The position numbers and the translations under genes were made by a program. DNA of 10,043 nt, from contig JASHXK010000598.1 in NCBI GenBank assembly GCA_030043575.1, positions 1-10,043 of the forward strand. The letters are read 5' to 3'. Below the pieces are notes generated by a model. That model did not search any database and was not told the DNA's origin. It saw only the letters and a list, made by a program, of their open reading frames with translations. Numbering within the stretch: the stretch's first letter is position 1; each line of letters opens with the position of its first letter. Positions 1-6,219 of this stretch are shown here, in pieces. Source of the stretch: Terriglobales bacterium. Lineage in GTDB: Bacteria > Acidobacteriota > Terriglobia > Terriglobales > Acidobacteriaceae.

Positions 1-1
1 C

Positions 2-1516
2 AAGCTGCAGAAAGATCACGGACATCTTTACAACTGGTATGACACGCGGACGCTGGTTCCGGACCGGCCGCGATTCATCTCGACCGTCGACAGCGGCAAC
101 CTGCTGGCCTCGCTGATCACGCTGAAGGGGGGTTGCCAGGATCTGCTCTCGCGGCCACTGTTGAATCCCGCGCTGCTCGATGGCTATGCGGATTTCCTGT
201 GCGCACTGGCCGAGCACAAAGTCATCTCGAAGAAAGTTGCGCAGAGCTTCGAGAAAGGCGGCGAGGAGCATTGGCTGGATCGGTTGTTGTCGTCGGTCGA
301 GATTCCGGCACCGAGCGATAAACAAGAAGACGCGAAGTGGTTTGCCGAGCAGGCTACTAGCCTGGTCGAACAGGTCCGCCGCAGCATCAGCGAATATCTG
401 CCGTGGTTGCTGGCTGAATTCACGCCGCTGCGCGCGGACAACACGTTGACCACGCTGATGGATTGCGACCAGCTTCCGCTGCAGCGGCTGCCGGAGTGCA
501 TCGCGCAGTTACAGGCCAAGCTGGAGATGAGCCTGACGCTGGGCATGGAGCATCCCGAACTGCGCGAGAAACTGCTGGAACTGCTGCCCGCGGCGCGGGT
601 GAACTCGATGCGGCTGGTCGAGCAGCTGCGCTCGATCGCGGGGCAATGCGAGCGGATGGCGCGGGAGATGGACTTCGCTTTCCTGCTTGATCGCCGGCGC
701 AAGTTGCTGTCGATCGGCAGCGATGGCGAAACCGGCAAGGTGCATGCCGCTTGCTACGACCTGCTGGCTTCCGAGGCGCGCATCGCGGCGTTTCTCGCGG
801 TCGCCAAGGACGACATTCCGCAGGAGAGCTGGTTCCTGCTAAGCAGGTCCCACGTTGTGGTATACGGGCGGCCGGTGCTGATGTCGTGGACGGGGACCAT
901 GTTCGAGTACCTGATGCCGGCGCTGTGGATGCGCTCCTATCCGCAGACCATGCTGGAGGACAGCAAGGAGGCCGCTGTTTTCGCACAGCAGAATTACGCG
1001 CATGACAAAGGAATTCCGTGGGGTATCTCGGAGTGCGCGTTTGCCAAGGTGGAAGAGAACGGCGCTTACGGCTATCGCGCGTTCGGCGTCCCACAGGTGG
1101 CGATACAGCAGGATGAGGATCGGCTGGTGGTCGCGCCATATGCGACGATGCTGGCGTTGGCGGTCGATCCGGCCGAGGCGGTGCGCAACCTCCGCTGGAT
1201 CACGAAGAAGGGATGGTTCGGCAGGTACGGGTATTACGAGTCGGCCGATTTCACGCGCGACGTGCGGCCCTCGCGGCGTCAGCGCTTTGCGCTGGTGCGC
1301 TCGTGGATGGTGCATCATCAGGGCATGAGCCTGCTGGCGATTGCGAATTTTCTGAAGAATGGCATCGTGCAGGAATGGTTCAGCCACGATGCGCGCGTGC
1401 AAGCGACAGAGTTGCTCTTGCAGGAGCGCCCCGCGGGACAGGTGGCAGGCAAGCCGGAAAAGAAGCGAAAAGCGGCGAAGAGGAAGATCAGGCCGGTTGC
1501 TTTGAGTAAGGCGTAG
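2..1516 (+). CDS. Cyclic beta-1,2-glucan synthase-like protein, C-terminal part (glycoamylase-like domain), 5' truncated by window edge
   Basis: The frame is open from the first bases to the TAG at 1514-1516, so 504 C-terminal residues of a longer protein are visible. The start (HLYNWYDTRTL, then STVDSGNL near residues 28-33) is typical of cyclic beta-1,2-glucan synthases (NdvB/ChvB type). About residues 250-475 form the glycoamylase-like domain (Pfam PF10091; the transglycosylating/cyclising GH189-like module), with YDLLASEAR, SWTGTMFEYLMP, PWGISE, APYAT, GRYGYYE and MVHHQGMS blocks. The acidic residues in GISE and YYE are candidate catalytic or substrate contacts (inference). These enzymes polymerise and cyclise glucose from UDP-glucose at the inner membrane to give periplasmic glucans. 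In classical members a long GH94 phosphorylase region follows the ATELLLQER block; here the protein ends about 30 residues later in a Lys/Arg-rich tail. The N-terminal GT84 region would lie upstream. Family call is confident; exact product is not. Confidence 0.88.
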   Translation, partial: KLQKDHGHLYNWYDTRTLVPDRPRFISTVDSGNLLASLITLKGGCQDLLSRPLLNPALLDGYADFLCALAEHKVISKKVAQSFEKGGEEHWLDRLLSSVEIPAPSDKQEDAKWFAEQATSLVEQVRRSISEYLPWLLAEFTPLRADNTLTTLMDCDQLPLQRLPECIAQLQAKLEMSLTLGMEHPELREKLLELLPAARVNSMRLVEQLRSIAGQCERMAREMDFAFLLDRRRKLLSIGSDGETGKVHAACYDLLASEARIAAFLAVAKDDIPQESWFLLSRSHVVVYGRPVLMSWTGTMFEYLMPALWMRSYPQTMLEDSKEAAVFAQQNYAHDKGIPWGISECAFAKVEENGAYGYRAFGVPQVAIQQDEDRLVVAPYATMLALAVDPAEAVRNLRWITKKGWFGRYGYYESADFTRDVRPSRRQRFALVRSWMVHHQGMSLLAIANFLKNGIVQEWFSHDARVQATELLLQERPAGQVAGKPEKKRKAAKRKIRPVALSKA

Positions 1517-1541
1517 GTTTGGGTGGAGTCATGTGGGTGGA

Positions 1542-1559
1542 GTACGCCTTCAGGCGTAC
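1542..1559. repeat. Small palindromic repeat, TTCA loop (copy 1)
   Basis: A perfect 7-bp stem (GTACGCC / GGCGTAC) closes a TTCA loop, 25 bp after the glucan-synthase stop codon. It has no following T-run, so it is not a classical intrinsic terminator, although it may stabilise the 3' end of the transcript. Read on the other strand the loop is TGAA, matching the hairpins at 1589-1606 and 2181-2200. Confidence 0.7.
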
Positions 1560-1588
1560 GGCTCAGGATTCTAAGATAGCCTCCGGAC

Positions 1589-1606
1589 GCGAGCCTGAAG
1601 GCTCGC
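1589..1606. repeat. Small palindromic repeat, TGAA loop (copy 2)
   Basis: A perfect 7-bp stem (GCGAGCC / GGCTCGC) closes a TGAA loop. It lies 29 bp after the previous hairpin, in the opposite orientation, with a different stem sequence but the same loop and the same innermost GCC/GGC pairs. The pair resembles a two-headed REP/BIME-like unit. No transposase (RAYT/TnpA-REP) is visible in the window. Confidence 0.7.
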
Positions 1607-1643
1607 TCTACCGGCCTTGCAACATTTTCCGTGCTTGCCGACT

Positions 1644-1656
1644 CTTACTAAGTAAG
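1644..1656. promoter_or_regulatory. 13-bp palindrome upstream of the YtxH-like gene, possible operator
   Basis: CTTACT-A-AGTAAG is a perfect palindrome with 6-bp arms around one central base, ending 41 bp before the ATG at 1698. It is AT-rich compared with its surroundings and lies where a promoter for the downstream gene is expected. A dimeric regulator-binding site is possible; this is inferred from symmetry and position only. Confidence 0.3.
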
Positions 1657-1697
1657 GACTCCGGCAGTCATACTTAAACCCAGTGAAGGGAGGAGCT

Positions 1698-1997
1698 ATG
1701 AACGAACACGATATGGAATACAGCAGCAAGGGGGAATATCGCTCCTCGGAGAGAAACTTCGGCTTCGGATTGACGATGCTGTTCATCGGGCTGGCGGCGG
1801 GCGCGTTGACCGCTCTGTTGCTGGCGCCCAAGACCGGCAAGCAGATGCGCCGCACGCTACGCCGCAAGTACAACGATGCCCGTGACGCAATGGAGGATCT
1901 CAGCGATCAGGCCAGTGATTGGGTGGATCGCGGCTCGGAGTGGGCGGAGAAAGCGAAGCAGCGCGTCGCGCCGTTCAGCAAGCCGTTCCGCAAATAA
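1698..1997 (+). CDS. YtxH-like small membrane protein
   Basis: This 99-aa protein has a polar N-terminus (1-24), one hydrophobic segment (about 25-45, FGFGLTMLFIGLAAGALTAL), then the sequence LLLAPKTGKQMRR and a charged, probably helical or coiled C-terminal tail. The order Gly/Ala-rich TM, then APK(T/S)GK, then a basic amphipathic helix is characteristic of the YtxH family (Pfam PF12732), small envelope or stress-associated proteins with no defined biochemical role. The ATG at 1698 was chosen because GGAGG at 1689-1693 lies 4 nt upstream; a GTG at 1683 in the same frame would add five residues but overlaps that ribosome-binding site. The gene stands alone, with repeat-rich spacers on both sides and a possible operator at 1644-1656. 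Confidence 0.78.
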   Translation: MNEHDMEYSSKGEYRSSERNFGFGLTMLFIGLAAGALTALLLAPKTGKQMRRTLRRKYNDARDAMEDLSDQASDWVDRGSEWAEKAKQRVAPFSKPFRK

Positions 1998-2010
1998 GGT
2001 CTCTTCGATA

Positions 2011-2119
2011 CGTCATCCCGAGCGTAGTGAGTTTGTTCGCGAAGCGAACGTCCTTGCGTAGTCGAGGGACCTGCTTTTCGTGGAGGTGGTTGCGGGACGA
2101 AACAAAAAGCAGGTCCCTC
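2011..2119. repeat. Composite intergenic repeat with two inverted repeats
   Basis: The block starts with a GTCATCCCGAGCG-type sequence that I recognise from memory as widespread in acidobacterial and other soil-bacterial intergenic regions. It contains a perfect hairpin (GTTCGC, loop GAA, GCGAAC at 2035-2049) and a perfect 15-bp inverted repeat with arms at 2064-2078 and 2105-2119 around a 26-nt centre; the arms contain GAGGGACCTGC and its complement. GCGTAGT occurs twice (near 2022 and 2056). It starts about 14 bp after the YtxH-like stop and may also act as a transcript 3' structure. No protein-coding function is apparent. Confidence 0.6.
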
Positions 2120-2180
2120 TGCTCGCCCAGCCTGTTCTGCGAACAATCTGGGGCAGGGACAAATGAAAGTACAACCGATC

Positions 2181-2200
2181 GGCCCGACTGAAGTCGTGCC
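2181..2200. repeat. Small palindromic repeat, TGAA loop (copy 3, imperfect)
   Basis: GGCCCGAC and GTCGTGCC pair over 8 positions with one C/T mismatch around a TGAA loop. The loop and arm length match the hairpins at 1542-1559 and 1589-1606 while the stem differs, so it looks like a third, diverged member of the family. It ends 6 bp before the doubtful ORF at 2207. Confidence 0.55.
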
Positions 2201-2206
2201 CGACTC

Positions 2207-2491
2207 ATGTCCTCCAAAGTCGGAGCCTCCTGGCAACCCATGAGTCGATCAAACTGCTTCTTGATATACAATCCTGGCGACGTCGGAACCAACGAAAACC
2301 TCTTCGTCTCTTGTTCCCGGGAAATTGTGGGCCTGCTCTTCCAACTCGCCGTCTTCGTGAATGGCATGCAGGCTCGGCAACCTGCGGTCGCGCATTGGCC
2401 GTGGTGGTTGCGGATACTCGCAGTCGTGGGAGTGATCGTCTTTATTCGCATAGCTGTAACGTTCGCTCGAAACAGCGGTCGCCCGCAATAA
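2207..2491 (+). CDS. Doubtful small ORF, predicted single-pass membrane protein
   Basis: This is a possible 94-aa protein whose only recognisable element is a C-terminal hydrophobic stretch (about residues 66-87, WPWWLRILAVVGVIVFIRIAV) followed by a short basic end (ARNSGRPQ). The N-terminal half shows no motif. An internal in-frame ATG at 2366 would give a 41-aa single-TM protein, which is equally plausible. No convincing ribosome-binding site precedes either start. The reading frame begins at the edge of a repeat-derived spacer, and overlapping frames are open on both strands, so it may be chance. I recognise no family. It sits between the YtxH-like gene and the kinase. Confidence 0.28.
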   Translation: MSSKVGASWQPMSRSNCFLIYNPGDVGTNENLFVSCSREIVGLLFQLAVFVNGMQARQPAVAHWPWWLRILAVVGVIVFIRIAVTFARNSGRPQ

Positions 2492-2570
2492 TCGGGGTCG
2501 CCATCTCGCCATCTTCTGCGTTTGGTCCACTAAGGCAAAATATCCTGCTCCGGCCAGACTAAAGTGGGGT

Positions 2571-2576
2571 TATAAT
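2571..2576 (+). promoter_or_regulatory. Putative -10 element of the kinase operon
   Basis: A perfect TATAAT hexamer lies about 150 bp before the kinase start codon. The -35 position (about 2548-2553, CTCCGG) does not match TTGACA, so the promoter would be weak or activator-dependent, or the match is chance. A leader from here would contain the GCTCCAG / CTGGAGC stem at 2594-2623. Confidence 0.3.
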
Positions 2577-2729
2577 CCCTTTCATCGATACCCGCTCCAG
2601 CTTCCGGGCTGGTCTTCTGGAGCAGGTTGGGCGCCAGGTCTCTTTTTCATCGCCTCGAATTACTTGCTCTCAAGCTGATGGACGCGTCGTCTAGCCTCCG
2701 GTCAGTGCTCCTGGCTTCAAGGGTAGGTA

Positions 2730-5516
2730 ATGGAACCGATCGACAAGCGCGACGAACAGAATGCCATTCTGATGTCCGATAGTCGCGTGTCCGATAGTCG
2801 CGATCGTCTGACACCCCACGATCCTAGCGCCAAGCCAATCTTCTCGCCCGACGACTTGATCTGCGACCGCTACCGCGTGATTCGCTTCATCGCCCGCGGA
2901 GGCATGGGCGAGGTGTACGAAGTGGAAGATTGCGAGCTGCAATCACGCATTGCGCTGAAGACCATCGCTCCCGAGCGGGCGTCTTCGCCGCGGCAGGTCG
3001 CGCGCTTCCGGCAGGAAATTCAGCTCGCTCGCAAGGTCAGTCATCCCAACGTCTGCCGCGTCTTCGATCTCGGCCGTCACAAAATGTCGCCTGTGACCCG
3101 ACCTGGCGCAAATGCGGCGCCGGGCGGCGACCCCGGTTTCTCCACCCCACTTCGCGCAAACGCAGCGCCAAGCGGGGATACCGGCTCGGGCAACGATGTG
3201 CTGTTCCTCACCATGGAGCTGTTACCGGGTGAGACGCTGTCCATCTATCTCGAAAAGCACGGACCCATGACCACCGAGCAGGCGCTGCCGATCGTGCGGC
3301 AACTGGTCGGCGCGCTGGCGGCCGCTCATCACATGGGGATCGTGCATCGCGACTTCAAGCCCGGCAACGTGATGCTGGAGGAAACGCCGCACGGGCTGGT
3401 CGCGAAGGTCACCGACTTTGGCCTGGCCACCAATCCTGAATCCGACAAAACGGTTTCGCGCTCAATCACGCAGGTTCTCGGCACGCCGGAGTACATGGCG
3501 CCCGAGCAACTGCGCGGCCAATGCAGCAATCGCACCGACATCTTCGCCCTGGGCCTGACCGTTTTCCAGATGCTCACCGGCGCGCTACCTATCTCGCCGG
3601 AAGCGGCCTCCAAAGTTTTGAAAAGCAGCGAAACCGGCAAGCGCGGGGGATACCGCTGGCGCGCGGCGATCAGCAAATGTCTGGCGACGAATCCGGCCGA
3701 GCGCTTCGCCAGCGTCGAGGAGTTCTGGTATGCGCTGTCGGGCGAGCGCGTGCCTGGCCAGTTCGGCTGGAAGGCGATCGCGGCCAGCACCCGACGATAT
3801 TGGATTATTTACGCGGCCGCTGCATGTCTGGTGATCGCCGCAGTGGTCGCAGTCCTGACCGGCATCATGCCCAATCCCTTCCGCCGCCTGCCGCAGCAGA
3901 AGCACATTGCCGTGTTGCCCTTCGAGAACATCGGTAACGACGCGTCCAACCAGGCTTTCGCCGAAGGCGTGGCCGAGAGTTTGACCAGCAAGCTGTCGCA
4001 ACTGGAGCGCTATCAGAAATCGTTCTGGGTGGTGCCGTCGAGCGACACCCGCAACATCAAAAGCCTTGACGAAGCCTATCGCAACTTGAACGTCACGCTG
4101 GCGGTGACGGGCAGCATCGAGCATACGGCCGACGGCGTGAATCTCACCGCCGATCTGGTCGATCCGCAGAACCACCGGCAGCTGGCATCGCGCTCCATTC
4201 GTGTCAGCACTGCCAATCTGGACGAGATGCAGCAGCGGGTGTGGGAGTCGGTGGCCGACATGCTGGATCTGCAAGTGAGCCGGCAGATCAAGAATGAGCT
4301 CGCAGCCGGTGGAACCAATCAGCCGCATGCCTTTGAGCTGTATGAGCGAGGGGTCGGTTATCTGAAGTCCGGAGATTTGGAGAACACGAATCGCGCTATC
4401 GGGCTGTTCAATCAGGCGATTGTCGACGATACCCAATATGCTCAGGCGTACGCCGGCCTGGGCGACGCGTATGCGAATAAATATTTCTGGACCAAAGATC
4501 CGCAATGGATCGCGGCGGCAACGCAGAATGCAGCTCGGGCGGTTCAGTTGAACGACCGCCTGGTTCCGGTGCGTATGACGTTAGCGCGTGTGTACCAGGA
4601 AACCGGACAACTGGATAAGGCGCTCGCCGAGTTTCAGCAGGTACTGGAGCAGGATCCGTCGGTCATCGAGGCGGTAGATCATGTCGGCCAGATCTACCAG
4701 GCGCAAGGGAAGTATGCCCAGGCCGAGAGCGCGTTTAAGGATATCATCGCCCGCAGGCCTACGTACGCTGAAGGCTACCTCGATTTGGGCGCGCTTTACT
4801 ATCATCAAGGCCAGTTTGCCAAAGCTGTCGACCAGTTTCGAGCGGCCATCGATCTAGCCCCCGACCAGGCTATGGGGTACCGGAACCTCGGAGGAACCTA
4901 TCTGGCGCTGGGACGTTACCCGGAAGCCATCGAAGTTCTGAAGAAGGGACTCAGTATCCAAAGTGATGCTGACTCGTGGACCAACCTGGGTGCTGCCTAC
5001 ATGTACGTCAGCCAATGGGAAGACGCGGCCGAGGCGATGAAGAAAGCGACCGAAGTAAGGCCTGACGATCATGTGCTATGGCGCAATCTGGGCGACAGTT
5101 ACGATCAGATTCCGTCGCGTCGCGCCGACGCGCGCCAGGCCTACGCGAAAGCTTTGGAGACGGCGACGGCTTCCCTGAAGGTAAATCCCAAGGATCCCGT
5201 GGTGCTCAGCGGAATCGCGCTCTATCAGGCGCACTTGGGCAATAGTGCGCAGGCGCTAGAGTTCATAAACCGCGCTCTGGAAGTCGCGCCCAAAGACAGC
5301 GACACGTTATTCACCTGCGCTTTGGCCTATGAACTCATTGGCCACCGCGACCAGGCATTGAAAGAAGTACAGGCAGCGGTAAAGGCCGGGTACTCTCTGG
5401 AAGAGGTCGAGAAGGAGCCCGAACTTCGCAGTCTGCAGTCCGATCCTCGTTACCGTCAGTGGGTCCAGGAAGAAAAGAAGGCAGAAGTAAACACCGGGGT
5501 CACCAAAACTTCTTAG
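2730..5516 (+). CDS. Receptor-type Ser/Thr protein kinase with TolB/FlgO-like and TPR domains
   Basis: This 928-aa protein has a Hanks-type kinase domain at about residues 48-338: glycine loop ARGGMGEV (55-62), lysine K77, probable helix-C E96, HRDFKPGN with D208 and N213, DFG at 229-231 and APE at 257-259, so it should be active. The activation segment has Ser/Thr residues (T241, S243, S245, T247) suited to autophosphorylation. One TM segment (about 357-379) puts the rest outside the cytoplasm: a TolB/FlgO-like domain (about 391-500, IAVLPFENIG...AEGVAESL...VTGSIE), then a TPR array (about 535-880). This PknB-like design is common in Acidobacteriota. Oddities: the loop between strands beta4 and beta5 (118-154) is extended by a tandem repeat built on ANAAP, and residues 15-24 are a perfect 5-residue duplication. 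The ATG at 2730 follows GGGTAGG. It is probably cotranscribed with the next gene. Substrate and ligand are unknown. Confidence 0.94.
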   Translation: MEPIDKRDEQNAILMSDSRVSDSRDRLTPHDPSAKPIFSPDDLICDRYRVIRFIARGGMGEVYEVEDCELQSRIALKTIAPERASSPRQVARFRQEIQLARKVSHPNVCRVFDLGRHKMSPVTRPGANAAPGGDPGFSTPLRANAAPSGDTGSGNDVLFLTMELLPGETLSIYLEKHGPMTTEQALPIVRQLVGALAAAHHMGIVHRDFKPGNVMLEETPHGLVAKVTDFGLATNPESDKTVSRSITQVLGTPEYMAPEQLRGQCSNRTDIFALGLTVFQMLTGALPISPEAASKVLKSSETGKRGGYRWRAAISKCLATNPAERFASVEEFWYALSGERVPGQFGWKAIAASTRRYWIIYAAAACLVIAAVVAVLTGIMPNPFRRLPQQKHIAVLPFENIGNDASNQAFAEGVAESLTSKLSQLERYQKSFWVVPSSDTRNIKSLDEAYRNLNVTLAVTGSIEHTADGVNLTADLVDPQNHRQLASRSIRVSTANLDEMQQRVWESVADMLDLQVSRQIKNELAAGGTNQPHAFELYERGVGYLKSGDLENTNRAIGLFNQAIVDDTQYAQAYAGLGDAYANKYFWTKDPQWIAAATQNAARAVQLNDRLVPVRMTLARVYQETGQLDKALAEFQQVLEQDPSVIEAVDHVGQIYQAQGKYAQAESAFKDIIARRPTYAEGYLDLGALYYHQGQFAKAVDQFRAAIDLAPDQAMGYRNLGGTYLALGRYPEAIEVLKKGLSIQSDADSWTNLGAAYMYVSQWEDAAEAMKKATEVRPDDHVLWRNLGDSYDQIPSRRADARQAYAKALETATASLKVNPKDPVVLSGIALYQAHLGNSAQALEFINRALEVAPKDSDTLFTCALAYELIGHRDQALKEVQAAVKAGYSLEEVEKEPELRSLQSDPRYRQWVQEEKKAEVNTGVTKTS
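2773..2802 (+). repeat. Perfect 15-bp tandem duplication in the kinase 5' coding end
   Basis: TGTCCGATAGTCGCG occurs twice head to tail (2773-2787, 2788-2802). Fifteen bases are five codons, so the frame is kept and the product reads SDSRV SDSRD in the unstructured N-terminus before the kinase domain. It could vary by slipped-strand mispairing. Confidence 0.85.
3101..3184 (+). repeat. In-frame degenerate palindromic repeat pair inside the kinase gene
   Basis: Two 36-nt copies (3101-3136 and 3149-3184, 27 of 36 positions identical by hand alignment) are offset by 48 nt, that is 16 codons. Each is also a palindrome. Copy 1 has an 8-bp stem (3102-3109 / 3117-3124, one G-T pair) and loop AAATGCG. 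Copy 2 has arms 3145-3157 / 3165-3177 pairing at 11 of 13 positions and loop AAACGCA. Copy 2 ends in GGGGATACC, similar to the GGGGCACCC-type tails of the intergenic palindromes at 6155 and 9978. They encode the ANAAP-containing extension of the beta4-beta5 loop. Confidence 0.6.
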
Positions 5517-5524
5517 GAGGAGAC

Positions 5525-6025
5525 ATGATGACTTGCAAGTACGTGATGCGTCACGTTGTCTTGCTGACGCTGGTAGTTTCGCTGTGTTCGTTAAGAGTGT
5601 GGGCTGACAGTAGCTCCGATCCCTGTAACAGTCCGCCAACCGCCTGCACGGCTACCTGTACTAGTTCGCCGTGTCAGGTCCAGGTAACGCAAAATGGAGG
5701 TTCGCTGAGCTTGTCCTACGGCGGAACGGATGCATCCATCCTATGCGCGGGCGACAACAGCACGGTCTCTTGGGCAACTTCCACCGCGACCCCGTCCATG
5801 ATTGGAGCGTTCTTCAACGCCTCCCACTATCCCGGAAGCACGAGTGTTGTCACCGGCAGCAGCGCTAATGCCGCCTCCACCACCGTCACAGCGTCCAGTC
5901 CGAGTACAGCCTGTTATGTCTACCAGATCGTAGTCTGTAACTCCGCCGGCAGCTGTGGCACCCTTGATCCCAGAGTGGTTGTGACCGGGGTCAACACCGA
6001 GGGCAAGCACAAGAAGAAGAAGTAA
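5525..6025 (+). CDS. Secreted cysteine-rich protein of unknown function, paired with the kinase
   Basis: Starting at ATG 5525 the protein has 166 aa; the next codon is also ATG (5528) and has better spacing (7 nt) from the AGGAGG at 5515-5520, which overlaps the kinase stop codon. A signal peptide is clear: basic start (MMTCKYVMRH), hydrophobic core (VVLLTLVVSLCSL) and an Ala-type site (RVWA before DSSSD). The mature part is rich in Ser, Thr, Ala and Gly and has eight cysteines, four of them near its N-terminus, suggesting up to four disulfides and an extracytoplasmic location. It ends in a basic tail (GKHKKKK). The spacing of beta-prone segments (SLSLSY, STVSW, TTVTAS, VYQIVV, RVVVTG) suggests a small beta-sandwich (inference). 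I recognise no named family. The 8-bp gap implies cotranscription with the kinase, so it may be a ligand, partner or output of that receptor. Confidence 0.8.
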   Translation: MMTCKYVMRHVVLLTLVVSLCSLRVWADSSSDPCNSPPTACTATCTSSPCQVQVTQNGGSLSLSYGGTDASILCAGDNSTVSWATSTATPSMIGAFFNASHYPGSTSVVTGSSANAASTTVTASSPSTACYVYQIVVCNSAGSCGTLDPRVVVTGVNTEGKHKKKK

Positions 6026-6154
6026 AGATTAGTAGCGGCTTCTCGCTGTGGGAGCGCGCGACGGTTGCGGCTTTTGGTGTCCGAGGTTCGCGCGGGGGCT
6101 GCGCGTCTTGCGGTTTTCAAGACCCGGGCAACACACCACGAGTCATGGAAAGCT

Positions 6155-6181
6155 CCAGGTCTCGAAACCCGCGAGACCTGG
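6155..6181. repeat. GGTCTCG-type palindromic repeat (copy A)
   Basis: A perfect 10-bp stem (CCAGGTCTCG / CGAGACCTGG) encloses the 7-nt loop AAACCCG and is followed by GGCATCC. It lies 38 bp beyond the tonB-like stop codon (minus strand) and could act as a transcript end for that gene, but no T-run follows on either strand. The same design recurs at 9896-9925 and 9978-10006. A lone AGACCCGGGCA half-match at about 6120 may be a decayed arm. Confidence 0.75.
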
Positions 6182-6219
6182 GGCATCCAAATCTAATCTA
6201 GCAGTGAATCTGAAAACGA

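Larger units (their letters stand above)
1998..2729. other. Repeat-rich intergenic region between the YtxH-like gene and the kinase
   Basis: About 730 bp without a secure gene. From left to right it holds the composite repeat (2011-2119), the imperfect TGAA hairpin (2181-2200), the doubtful ORF (2207-2491), a TATAAT hexamer (2571-2576), and an inverted repeat GCTCCAG / CTGGAGC (2594-2600 and 2617-2623, 16-nt loop) in the presumed kinase leader. A short T-run (2643-2647) is not directly behind that stem, so I do not call a terminator. No riboswitch or small RNA was recognised. Confidence 0.6.

Noticed and set aside
420..1402. Long minus-strand frames (420-1139 and 839-1402) opposite the glucan-synthase gene
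   Set aside because: They lie fully antisense to a gene with strong family motifs, are Arg/Pro/Ala-rich and show no domain; typical open shadows in GC-rich DNA.
1517..1697. Remnant of a GH94 domain after the glucan-synthase stop
   Set aside because: No frame in the spacer resembles phosphorylase sequence; the spacer is made of hairpins and a promoter-like region.
2594..2647. Intrinsic terminator before the kinase
   Set aside because: The 7-bp stem has a 16-nt loop and the T-run is about 20 nt downstream rather than adjacent; it is more likely leader structure or chance.
3585..4505. 306-codon minus-strand frame opposite the kinase
   Set aside because: Composition mirrors the sense codons and no motif is visible; the sense strand has complete kinase and TPR signatures.
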